64,000 bases of DNA from CAZRHR01 sp964578885. GTDB lineage: Bacteria > Bacteroidota > Bacteroidia > CAIKAF01. Of the stretch, positions 40,607-50,100 are shown piece by piece. A program made the position numbers and the translations under genes. The notes under the pieces were generated by a model. The model was not told where the DNA came from. It did not search any database and was given only the letters and a program-made list of their open reading frames with translations. The stretch is from contig CAZOEO010000004.1 of NCBI GenBank assembly GCA_964578885.1, positions 124,001 to 188,000 on the forward strand, in the 5' to 3' direction. Positions within the stretch are counted from its first letter, which is position 1; each line of letters opens with the position of its first letter.

Positions 40607-41626
40607 ATGACAGGTTTTATGAAGAAAAAGTGGTGGGTTTCGGGTGGATTATCGCTAACAATGCTTGGATTGGTTTACACTTTTTCTCACTGGATATTTT
40701 ATGTGCAGTTGGGTGTAGGCCAGGTCATGCTTTTCTTTAAACCTATTGCTTTGGAACGATATCAGGCGACTTCTGAAGAAGAGAAGGCTGGTTTAAATGC
40801 CTTACCCAAGGTGTTGGCCTATGCGGAAAAACTCGGCCTGGAGGCAGATGGGGCCTATGAAACGATTTTTCCGGATAAAACGCCGTTGTTATGGGTGGTT
40901 TCCGCTTCCTATCCAGATACATTAAAGCCTTTCCGCTGGACGTATCCCTGGCTTGGTGAATTATCGTATCGTGGATATTTTTTCCCTAACATGGCGTATG
41001 AGGAAGCGCAGAAGTTGAGAAAACAAGGTTTTCATGTGAGGGTTAGAACCGTATCTGCCTGGAGTTCATTGGGATATTTTTCAGAAGTGATGTCGCCTTC
41101 TATTTTTTCTGATGGGGTAGGTGCCATGGCCGAAACGGTCTTGCATGAATTGTTTCACCGTTGGTATTATTTGTCCGGCGAAGATGCCTGGAATGAGAAT
41201 CTGGCCCAGCATTTTGGACAGCATGCCGCCCTGGATTTTTTAAAAGAATATGAGGGGGAAAATGGGCTGGAGTATCAAAAATATGTGGATTACCTGCACG
41301 ATCAGGAACAGTGGCAAACTTTTTTAAAAGCCGAAGCCAGTCAATTTGATACGCGCGAGGGGGCTTTTTATCTTGAACCCGGTGATGCTGTTTTTTGGGA
41401 AATTCGCGCCCGTGCCAGACGGCTTCCCTTTCAAAAAAGAGGGAAAGGACAGCAAATTTGGCGGCATCATCTTCCGAATTTAGCTGATTTTACAACGGCA
41501 AGGCAATATTTCCTGTGGTCTGATTATCTCAAGGAAGATTTGCAGGAGCGTCATCAGGGAAATTTGATGCAACAGATGCGTTATTGGAAGGAAAAAAACG
41601 ATCTGCCGCCCAGGGAAGCAAATTAA
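40607..41626 (+). CDS. Predicted zinc aminopeptidase (PF10023 type)
   Basis: Matches the predicted aminopeptidase family: N-terminal membrane segment, VQLGVGQVMLFFKPIALERY, WSSLGYFSEVMSPSIF, and the zinc motif ETVLHELFHRWYYLSGEDAWNENLAQHFG, with HELFH providing two His ligands and the Glu of NENLA as the likely third. 339 residues, normal. Proteins of this family are poorly characterised. Its last 98 bases overlap the 3' end of the oppositely oriented MMPL gene, and both frames are clean there. Confidence 0.85.
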   Translation: MTGFMKKKWWVSGGLSLTMLGLVYTFSHWIFYVQLGVGQVMLFFKPIALERYQATSEEEKAGLNALPKVLAYAEKLGLEADGAYETIFPDKTPLLWVVSASYPDTLKPFRWTYPWLGELSYRGYFFPNMAYEEAQKLRKQGFHVRVRTVSAWSSLGYFSEVMSPSIFSDGVGAMAETVLHELFHRWYYLSGEDAWNENLAQHFGQHAALDFLKEYEGENGLEYQKYVDYLHDQEQWQTFLKAEASQFDTREGAFYLEPGDAVFWEIRARARRLPFQKRGKGQQIWRHHLPNLADFTTARQYFLWSDYLKEDLQERHQGNLMQQMRYWKEKNDLPPREAN

Positions 41627-43742
41627 GGTCGGCCCATAAAGCCGCGATAAGTCCCAAACACATGCTCCAGCCCAAATTCTGAGGAGAAGAAAAGGTTGAA
41701 AAACAAAGTGGAAGAAATCCTGCTACCAATACAAGGGTGCTCCAGCCAAGGGCATCTTTTGTGGATTGTAGTCCGAAGCGAATGGCCTCGGTGGGATGTG
41801 CACCTTTTCTGAGTAAGCCATAAGCCCGCCACAAAATATGAAGTGAATCGTCTACCGCGATTCCTAATAAAATATTGAAAAAAAGCAGGTTGGAGATTTG
41901 AAGAGGGGTGTTGGTCCAGCCCATTAAGCCACCTATACAGGCCAGGGGAAAAAGATTTACCCCAAGTGCAATCAGGGTAAGTCTTGCGGAACGGACCATC
42001 CAACCGAAAATAAGACCAATGGTCAGGGTGGAAAGTCCCAATCCAAGGAATAGATTTTTGGTGATTTCTTGCAGACTCTGATCCATTTGGTGAGCGGATC
42101 CGGTCAATTGAAGTGAAATTTCCGGGCTGGAGGTTTGCCATGCATTCCATTTTTCCAGATAGGCGACCGCGCCTATGTCCCGGATTCGGCTGGAAATCCG
42201 ATAATGACCATCCGCGCTGAGCCAGCCTCTTTGTATGACTTCTTTTTCAAATTGCAGTTGTTCAGCTGTTTGGATTAAAACACGCCATGAGGAAGTTTCT
42301 GCGGGAAGGGTGTAATAACGCGGATGTCCTCCTTTCAAGCCCATGTGCAGAAGTTTTAATGCAGAAACCACAGATTGTAAAGGAGCCGTTTCGAAGTGGG
42401 TTTCAAGTTGTGCCAAAGTACGGTCTAACCGCATCATGTCATTTTGATTTTTCCAGGAAAACGGGTGCACCACGGCCTCAAAGGGCCGAATACCACCAAA
42501 ATCCTTTTCGAACCATTTGAATTCCTGCATGGTTGGATGATTGTCAGGCAATTCCTGCATCATATAATGATCCATTTTCAGGAAAAGAAAACCGGTAGAA
42601 AGGAGCAGGCAGGCGGTCAAAATGAGCCGGCGAAAAGTAGGACGGCTGGTGAAAAACGCGAGGGGAGGAAGTGATTTAAACGAGGCATTGAGCCAAAGAC
42701 AGGCAAAGAGATGTACCACCAGTACCCAGAGGCCCGTGAGGAAAATACCGAAAGCCGTCCAAAGCCCGAATTGCGCCACCGCATGTACAGGAATTAACTG
42801 AAGGCTAAGAAAACCGATGGCCGTGGTGAAACTGGTCAGCAAAGCAGGCACTCCGGCTTCTTTAAAGCTGTTTTTCCATCTTTCGAAGGAGGAAGCTCCT
42901 GCGCTATGTTGAAAAGCGAGATGAAGATGGAGTAAATCGGTGAGACCAACCACAGCCAAAACCAAAGGAATCATCATGCTAAGCGCATCCAAAGGCGTTT
43001 GGTTCCAGCCCATGATTCCCAGCAGCGTGAAAGAGGGTAGCATCATGCCTATCAGCCAGGTTAGCACCAATCTTAGCTGGCTTACCGCCACCCAAAGTAA
43101 TCCGAAAATCAGAAGAAATCCACCACCGAGCAGCCAGGCCATATTTTGAGGTAAATGATTGAAATACACTTCCTGTGCTTTGATTTTTCCAATGATTCTA
43201 ATTCCCTTAATATTCTGATTATCAATGAAATTTTTAATGTCTGTCAGTAAAATATCGGATTTTTTCTTTGACAACCCTGAGGTGGTGGTAATCCACAAGG
43301 CCAGGTGTTGTCGGTCTTGGCTTACCAGTCCATTTAGCCATGGAGCGCCAGAAAACATCCATTGGTGAAGCTGATCTTCCGTTTTTGCAGAAGTGAGCAG
43401 CGATTTTTTTTGCCATTGTCCGGCGATGAACACCGGTAGGGTGAGGTTAGCCAATCCTTGCACCCGAATGACTTCAGGAAATTCCGCAATTTGCTTCAGG
43501 AACTTGTCGGTTTCTTTGAGCCGGGCAAGTTTTTCCGGTCCGTCCGGCCAGGGAATGGTGATCGCGAAATAGTCATAATCCGTACCGAATCTCTTTTCAA
43601 ATGCATCCAATCCAGCATAGGATGATTCATTGGCTGAGAGATAACCTTTAAGGTCAAAGTTGAACCTCAGATGGCCCAGGAAGGACACCGGCAATAAAAG
43701 TATCAGGGCGGTAAGGCTTGCCCATAGAACCATCTTTTTCAC
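41529..43742 (-). CDS. MMPL/RND-superfamily exporter
   Basis: Inner-membrane transporter of 737 residues with the RND layout of two repeats: one span, a large periplasmic loop (about 25-195), then five spans, twice. GWNQTPLDALSMMIPLVLAVVGLTDLLHLHLAF in the first half and GWTNTPLQISNLLFFNILLGIAVDDSLHILW in the second carry the Asp residues that relay protons. This branch (COG1033-like) is thought to export lipids or hopanoid-type molecules; the substrate here is unknown. It overlaps the aminopeptidase gene tail to tail by 98 bases. Confidence 0.88.
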   Translation of the reverse strand: MKKMVLWASLTALILLLPVSFLGHLRFNFDLKGYLSANESSYAGLDAFEKRFGTDYDYFAITIPWPDGPEKLARLKETDKFLKQIAEFPEVIRVQGLANLTLPVFIAGQWQKKSLLTSAKTEDQLHQWMFSGAPWLNGLVSQDRQHLALWITTTSGLSKKKSDILLTDIKNFIDNQNIKGIRIIGKIKAQEVYFNHLPQNMAWLLGGGFLLIFGLLWVAVSQLRLVLTWLIGMMLPSFTLLGIMGWNQTPLDALSMMIPLVLAVVGLTDLLHLHLAFQHSAGASSFERWKNSFKEAGVPALLTSFTTAIGFLSLQLIPVHAVAQFGLWTAFGIFLTGLWVLVVHLFACLWLNASFKSLPPLAFFTSRPTFRRLILTACLLLSTGFLFLKMDHYMMQELPDNHPTMQEFKWFEKDFGGIRPFEAVVHPFSWKNQNDMMRLDRTLAQLETHFETAPLQSVVSALKLLHMGLKGGHPRYYTLPAETSSWRVLIQTAEQLQFEKEVIQRGWLSADGHYRISSRIRDIGAVAYLEKWNAWQTSSPEISLQLTGSAHQMDQSLQEITKNLFLGLGLSTLTIGLIFGWMVRSARLTLIALGVNLFPLACIGGLMGWTNTPLQISNLLFFNILLGIAVDDSLHILWRAYGLLRKGAHPTEAIRFGLQSTKDALGWSTLVLVAGFLPLCFSTFSSPQNLGWSMCLGLIAALWADLNLLPWAADRFFPSNNASVASNFPDDAPANLP

Positions 43743-43834
43743 GGCTGCAAATTACAACCTTCGTGGATTTTAAAATGGATGTCCCCCGATATTCCGCGCT
43801 TCTGTGTAATTTAGCTGCAATAAAACCGATACTC

Positions 43835-44581
43835 ATGACCTTGTTAACAGGAAAAAAAGCATTTGTTACCGGTGCCACCCGGGGGATTGGAAGAGGGATT
43901 GCCCTGAGGCTGGCCGAAGAAGGTGCGGATGTTACTTTTACATACAGATCCAGCACACAGGAAGCCGAAACCCTGGTGCAGCAATTGGAAGCATTGGGCG
44001 TAAAAGCCAGGGGATTTGCCTGTGATGCTTCGCAATTTCAATTGACTCAAACCGTAGTGGAGGAAGCCATCGCCTTTTTAGGAGGCCTGGATATTGTGGT
44101 GAATAATGCGGGTATTACCCGGGACAACTTGCTAATGCGGATGACGGAGGAAGCTTTTGATGAAGTGATTGCCAACAACTTGAAATCCATTTTCAATGTA
44201 ACCAAAGCCGTTCAGCGTCAATTGCTGAAACAACGCTCCGGTTCCATTATTAATATTAGTTCAATTGTAGGAACCAGCGGAAACGCAGGACAAGCCAACT
44301 ATGCGGCCAGTAAAGCAGGTATGCATGGATTTACCAAATCTATTGCTAAAGAATTGGGTTCAAGGAATATTCGTTGCAATGCCATTGCTCCGGGATTCAT
44401 TGAAACGGAAATGACCCAGAATTTAGATCCTGCGCAGAAAGAAGTTTGGCTCACACAAATTCCGTTGCGCAGGGGAGGAACGCCCCAGGACGTGGCTGAG
44501 TTGGTTGTATTTTTAGGTTCTGACCGATCTGCTTATATCACCGGGCAGGTGATTCATGTATGCGGCGGAATGCAGATGTAA
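43835..44581 (+). CDS. fabG: 3-oxoacyl-[acyl-carrier-protein] reductase FabG
   Basis: NADPH-dependent reductase of fatty-acid elongation. SDR motifs: VTGATRGIGRGIAL (cofactor), NNAG, the catalytic Ser in INISSIVG, Tyr-Lys in YAASKAG, and the terminal YITGQVIHVCGGM. 248 residues from ATG 43835, the normal length; an upstream ATG at 43718 would add 39 residues and overlap the divergent MMPL gene. The VWA-like gene follows after nine bases. Confidence 0.95.
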   Translation: MTLLTGKKAFVTGATRGIGRGIALRLAEEGADVTFTYRSSTQEAETLVQQLEALGVKARGFACDASQFQLTQTVVEEAIAFLGGLDIVVNNAGITRDNLLMRMTEEAFDEVIANNLKSIFNVTKAVQRQLLKQRSGSIINISSIVGTSGNAGQANYAASKAGMHGFTKSIAKELGSRNIRCNAIAPGFIETEMTQNLDPAQKEVWLTQIPLRRGGTPQDVAELVVFLGSDRSAYITGQVIHVCGGMQM

Positions 44582-44590
44582 TTCCTATTC

Positions 44591-46666
44591 ATGTCCAATA
44601 TCTTACTCATTTTTTTCGCCCTTGTGGCAGGAATCGGGTTTTCCTTTTTGCTTTACGGGCGAAAAGGACAACCCGATGTTTATCCTAGAAGTGTGTGGAT
44701 GGGACTTTGGGTACTACGTGCACTGGCGGGTGCCCTGATGGTGCTTTTATTGCTTGGTCCAGTTTTTTATTTACTGGTAAAAGAGGTTGAAAAGCCTGTT
44801 GTGGTGCTTTTAGCGGATAATTCGCAATCGCTTTTACTTTCGAAAGATTCAACCCAGGTTAAAGCTGTTTTCAACCAGGAATGGGAAAAATTGGCTACCA
44901 CATTAGCAGAGGATTATGAGGTGCATGTGCTTCGATTCGACGAAAAGGTAGTCCGCGATAAAACATTGAATTATACAGGATTAGAGACTGATATATCCCA
45001 TGCTCTTTCAGATATTTCGGTTCGGTTTGCCAATCGGAATTTAGCCGCTCTGGTTTTGGCTTCGGACGGGATTTTGACCAAGGGTGCAGATCCTTTGTAT
45101 GCAGAAGGTTGGGCGGGCGTGCCGGTGTACACGGTTCGTATGGGTGATACCACTTTGCAGCGGGATGCACGGGTGTCGAGATTGCGGTTCAATGAAGTCG
45201 TTTTTTCCGGCAATACTTTTCCGTTAGAGGTGACCGTGGAAGCTGAAAAATTGTCGGGTGAGCGCTTGCGGCTTCAATTAACTGCTCCGGATGGCAGCAT
45301 GCAGGAAACTACGCTAGAGGTGAAATCTCAGCGACAAACATTTACCCACACCTTTACTTTGAAAGCCGGCGCACCAGGAACTCGACCGTATCAGGTGACC
45401 GTTTTACCCGTGAAAGATGAACCATCGAAGGTGAATAATCGAAAAACGGCCTGGATAGAAGTGGTGGACAATCGCCGGAAAATTTTGTTGGCGTCTTCTG
45501 CACCACATCCGGATTTGGGGGCAATTCGCCAGGCGTTGGAGGCCAATGAGCAGCTGGAGGTTTTGGTACAAACGGGCTTTGAGGATCAGCTGCCCGTACC
45601 TGCCAAAGAATTGAGTTTGGCCATTTTGATTCAATTGCCTTCCCGTTCAAATTCATTTAAACAAGTAGAAGCCACCCTGGCTGCGGCGCAAGTGCCCACA
45701 TGGTATATTTTGGGTCAGCAAACGGATTTGCTCACTTTTAATCAATGGCAAACCGGCTTAAAAATAGAACGACCCGTGGCCAAGCTGGATGAGGTGCAGG
45801 GAATTTGGAATCGGAATTTTTCATTTTTCCAGGTTTCAGATGTTTTTGAAGGTTGGATGCAACGTTTCCCGCCATTGCACATGCCATTTGGCGATTATAA
45901 AGTAGCGGCCGGAGCACAGGCATTGGTTTTTAGCGCTGTTGGCGGAACTTCGACCGGCATTCCTTTATGGTTGTTTTTTGAAGGGCAGGGAAGACGGACT
46001 TCTGTTTTGGCGGGCGAAGGCATTTGGAAGTGGCGGATGGCGTCCTATGAGCGTTCCGGAAATCATGAAACGTTTGATGGCCTAATGCGCGGGGTGGTCC
46101 AGTTTTTAGCGTTGCGGGAAGATAAAAGTTTGTTCAGGGTTCATGGCGAAACCCGCTATAGAGAAGGTGTTCCGGTTGTATTTTTAGCTGAATTGTACAA
46201 TGAAGCCCTGGAACCCATTCAGGGCCCGGAGGTACACATGCAAATTTCAGACGCCGACCAACGAAAGTTTAATTTTGTATTTACTCGTTTAGATCGGGGA
46301 TACAGGCTGGATGCAGGTTCGTTTGCAGCTGGTGCTTATCAATGGCAGGCCAGGGTAGCTTCCGGTGGAAAGACCTATGAAAAATCAGGCATGTTTACCG
46401 TGGAAGCCATTCAAAGTGAAGCCTTGGTGTTGCAGGCCAATCATGATCTTTTGACTCAGATGGCGCTGCAATCCGGCGCGCAGTCTGTCGATTGGTCGCA
46501 AATGGCGTTGATTTCGGAAATGTTGGAGGCCAGAACAGATGTTCAGTCCATTTTACGTTCTCATCAGGCCCTGCAAGAGTTGATCGATTGGAAGTGGACA
46601 TTGATGTTGCTATTTGTTCTTCTGGGGGCAGAGTGGGGATTGCGGAAGTATTTTGGACAGGTATGA
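44591..46666 (+). CDS. Membrane protein with VWA-like domain
   Basis: A 691-residue protein with two N-terminal transmembrane segments (about 1-20 and 38-65) and one at the C-terminus (LMLLFVLLGAEWGL). Between them, LLADNSQSLLLSKD fits the metal-site DxSxS start of a von Willebrand A-like domain, and ALVLASDGI its later Asp. Strand-rich Ig-like sections follow. The layout is like the large BatA-related or COG5426-like proteins found in Bacteroidota, whose function is unknown. It sits directly behind fabG and is probably cotranscribed. Confidence 0.75.
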   Translation: MSNILLIFFALVAGIGFSFLLYGRKGQPDVYPRSVWMGLWVLRALAGALMVLLLLGPVFYLLVKEVEKPVVVLLADNSQSLLLSKDSTQVKAVFNQEWEKLATTLAEDYEVHVLRFDEKVVRDKTLNYTGLETDISHALSDISVRFANRNLAALVLASDGILTKGADPLYAEGWAGVPVYTVRMGDTTLQRDARVSRLRFNEVVFSGNTFPLEVTVEAEKLSGERLRLQLTAPDGSMQETTLEVKSQRQTFTHTFTLKAGAPGTRPYQVTVLPVKDEPSKVNNRKTAWIEVVDNRRKILLASSAPHPDLGAIRQALEANEQLEVLVQTGFEDQLPVPAKELSLAILIQLPSRSNSFKQVEATLAAAQVPTWYILGQQTDLLTFNQWQTGLKIERPVAKLDEVQGIWNRNFSFFQVSDVFEGWMQRFPPLHMPFGDYKVAAGAQALVFSAVGGTSTGIPLWLFFEGQGRRTSVLAGEGIWKWRMASYERSGNHETFDGLMRGVVQFLALREDKSLFRVHGETRYREGVPVVFLAELYNEALEPIQGPEVHMQISDADQRKFNFVFTRLDRGYRLDAGSFAAGAYQWQARVASGGKTYEKSGMFTVEAIQSEALVLQANHDLLTQMALQSGAQSVDWSQMALISEMLEARTDVQSILRSHQALQELIDWKWTLMLLFVLLGAEWGLRKYFGQV

Positions 46667-46886
46667 GATTTTAATTTAAAGGGTTTGGAAGAAGTCCAGG
46701 ATGCTTTGGGGTAAACCTGGTTTTGATAAGATCGCCAATGACTAAGGCTTTAATAGAGATGGAAAGCGGTATTGGGTTTTGATTTGTTCATGGAAATATG
46801 AATTGAATGATATAGAGCGCTTTATCCAAAAGGTGGAAGCAGTTTTTTTAGGAAGTCTGATTCGGACTGCTTTTAATTGAAGGGAT
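46667..46886. other. Intergenic region between the VWA-like gene and tRNA-Pro terminator
   Basis: 220 bases with no recognised gene or signal. Confidence 0.4.
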
Positions 46887-46919
46887 AAAAAAAAGGCTTC
46901 GGTGTTTTACCGAAACCTT
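46887..46919 (-). terminator. Intrinsic terminator of tRNA-Pro
   Basis: AAGGCTTCGGT (46893-46903) pairs with ACCGAAACCTT (46909-46919) with one G-T pair; read on the minus strand it is followed by eight T bases. It lies 11 bases past the 3' end of the tRNA gene. Confidence 0.9.
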
Positions 46920-46929
46920 TTTGCTCAAG

Positions 46930-47004
46930 TCGGGGTGAGAGGATTCGAACCTCCGACCACACGCCCCCCAGACGTGTACTCTAACCGGGCTGAGCTACAC
47001 CCCG
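46930..47004 (-). tRNA. tRNA-Pro(GGG)
   Basis: 75-base cloverleaf. The acceptor arm CGGGGTG/CACCCCG closes with discriminator A. The D-arm region has TAGCTCAGCCCGGTTAGAG, the anticodon loop is CTGGGGG (anticodon GGG), and the T arm has GGTTCGAATCC. The 3' CCA is not encoded. A perfect TAnnTTTG promoter element lies upstream and a terminator downstream, so it is a single-gene transcript. Confidence 0.95.
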
Positions 47005-47016
47005 AAAATTGGTTTG

Positions 47017-47024
47017 CAAATGTA
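47017..47024 (-). promoter_or_regulatory. TAnnTTTG promoter element of tRNA-Pro
   Basis: Minus-strand TACATTTG is an exact match, 12 bases before the first base of the tRNA, a spacing that fits a start just upstream of the mature 5' end. Confidence 0.65.
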
Positions 47025-47120
47025 GCGTTGCTGGCTGAAAACCCAAAAAAAAATGGAAAATAATTCTTGATTAACTTATCCGAAGGTTCTTTATCTTTAT
47101 AGATTAGAATAATAGACAAT

Positions 47121-50100
47121 ATGGTGAAGAAAAACTGGTTGTTCGGTTGTATATGGGCGTGTCTTCCTTTGGTGGTTTTTTCTCAGGACTATCCGTTTTA
47201 TTTTTTGGAGAATAAGGGGCAATGGGAGCATGCTTTTCAGTACCGTGCAGATGTACCGGGCGGGGCTGTTTTTTTTGAACCTGGTGGTTTATCCTGGCAT
47301 TTGGCAGACATGAGCGATTTACATGCAGCACATCATCAGCCGGCATTAAGACCCGGGCCGCCTATTGTGAAAGGACATGCATTTCGGGTTCGTTTTCTTC
47401 AACCGGATGGACCAGCCATTTGGAATGGTGCCAAACCTACAAGACACTATCATAATTACTTTTTGGGCAACGATCCATCCCAATGGGTATCGAAGGTGTA
47501 TCCCATGCAGGAACTTCAGGCCAATGACATTTGGGAAGGCGTAGACATGCGTTTTTATGGTTCAGGACAATCTTTGAAGTACGATTTTATCCTTGCTCCC
47601 GGCGTGTCTCCGCGCCAAATCAGATTGCAATACGAAGGAGCTGATCGACTTCGTTTGTCGGAAGGTGCGTTATTGGTAGAAACTTCCATGGGAACCATTC
47701 GAGAAATGCCCCCTTTAGCGTATCAGTTGGTGTCTCCCGGAGATACTTCGTGGGTAAACTGTGCTTATGTACTTCAGGGAGATGTACTTTCTTTTACTTT
47801 CACCTCCAGAACCAGGGCGGATTTGCCAGTAATCATAGATCCAAGCCTTATTTTTGGAACATATTCCGGTTCTACCACAGATAATTGGGGATTTACAGCC
47901 ACCTATGATCGCTTTGGATTTTTATATGCCGGTGGCGTGGCCAATGGACTTGGATATCCAACCACCACTGGGGCTTATCAAACGGTATGGAATGGCGGAC
48001 AAGGTTTTGTGTTTCCTTGCGACCTGGCCATCACGAAATTCGACACCACGGGTGGATTTTTAATTTGGTCCACATATTTGGGTGGATCCGGAAGTGAACT
48101 TCCCCATTCCATTATTGTAAATAATAGCGATGAGCTTTTTGTGTTTGGAACCACCGGATCAGGCAATTTCCCTGTTACTCAGGGAGCTTATGATGTATCT
48201 TTCAATGGAGGCAATGCCAATAGCACCACTACCATGAATGTAGATTACAATCAGGGTAGCGATATGTTCATATCCCGGTTGAGTGCCAATGGAACTGCCT
48301 TATTAGCAAGTACCTATATGGGTGGAACGGCCAACGATGGCCTCAATGCTGCTCCGCCTTTGCGATTTAATTATGCCGATGAAGTTCGTGGTGAAATTCT
48401 GATAGATAACCAAAACAACATTTATGTAGTGTCGGTTACTCGTTCTGCCGATTTTCCGGTGACTCCCGGTTGTTTTCAGCCTACGTTTGGTGGAGGAACC
48501 CAGGATGGGGTGGTTTTTAAAATGGACAATTCACTGACCACGCTCATTTGGTCTAGTTTTATTGGCGGAAGTGGTAATGATGCGGTATATGCTGTTGATT
48601 TATATGCCAATAACGACATTGTGATTTCAGGAGGAACGACATCTGCCAATTTTCCCATGGCCAATTCACCCTTTAATACCTATCAAGGCGGAAATGCGGA
48701 TGGTTTTATTTCTAAAATTTCTGCCAATGGCGCCAATCTTTTGCATAGTATTTTCGTGGGTTCCAATGCTTATGACCAGGTGTATTTGGTCGAATTGGAT
48801 CAGGCGGAGGATGTATATGTACTAGGGCAAACCAGTGCTGCCGGGACGGTTTGGATTCAGAACGCGCAATACAACGTGCCATCCGGCGGACAATTTTTGA
48901 GAAAGTACAATCAAAACTTTCAAAATATAGTTTGGTCTACCGCCTTTGGTGTAGGAGATGGTAATCCGGATATTTCACCTTCAGCTTTTCTGGTGGATGT
49001 ATGCAACAAGATTTACATTTCCGGATGGGGAGGGGTTGTGAATTCTTCTTTTTATACAGGTTCCACTACCGCTGGATTACCCGTAACCCCAGGAGCTTTT
49101 CAAACTACCACAGATGGAAGCGATTATTATTTGATGGTGATAGACGATACGGCGGGTTCGGTGGTTTATGCCACGTATTACGGAGGTGGTTTTTCTGCGG
49201 AACACGTAGATGGAGGGACTTCCAGATTTAGCCGGCGGGGTGAAATTTATCAGAGTGTATGTGCCGGTTGCGGCGCCAACTCTGATTTTCCGACCTCTCC
49301 AGGGGCGTGGTCTCCCACGAATAATGCGCCAAATTGTAACAACGGCGTATTTAAATTTGGTTTCGACTTCCCCGTGACCCTTGCAGAATTCAATGCACCT
49401 TCTGCGGTCTGTGCGCCGGTGCCGGTTCCTTTTACCAATTTGAGTACGGGTGCCACGCATTATCTCTGGCGATTTGGAGATGGAGACACTTCTACCCAGG
49501 TGAATCCAACGCATGTGTATACCCAATCCGGAACATTCCTCATCACTTTAGTGGCTTTCGACGGAACCGGAGCCAATTGTAATCCCATTGATTCCATTCA
49601 ACGAACCATTCAGGTTCTTACCAATTCAACTGACACCTTGGCTATGGCGGGAATTTGTCCGGGAGATGCCATTCAAATTGGTGTGCCTCCAGCCGGGAAT
49701 GCCGGATTAACCTATACCTGGAGCCCATCAACGCATTTATCTGACCCGGCTGCATCTAATCCGGTGGCGGATCCGCCAGCTACGCAGATGTACATGTTGT
49801 TGATTTCCAATGGGGTTTGTGCAGATACACTTTTTCAAGAAGTGGTGGTGGATGTATTGCCGATTCCCAATCCTTCGACCCGTGTGGTATGTGAAGGAGA
49901 AACAGTAACATTGGGGCTTCCCAATGCGCCGCCGCTTTCCGTGATTCAATGGTCGCCGGTCACAGGATTACAAAATCCGTCTTTGGCCCAAACCACGGTA
50001 ACGGCCAATGCGGATGTTATCTATAAGTTGGTTTATGGAAATGGTGCTTGTCGAGATAGTGCGCTTTATACCTTACAAGTAGTTCCCGGAAGTACCACGA

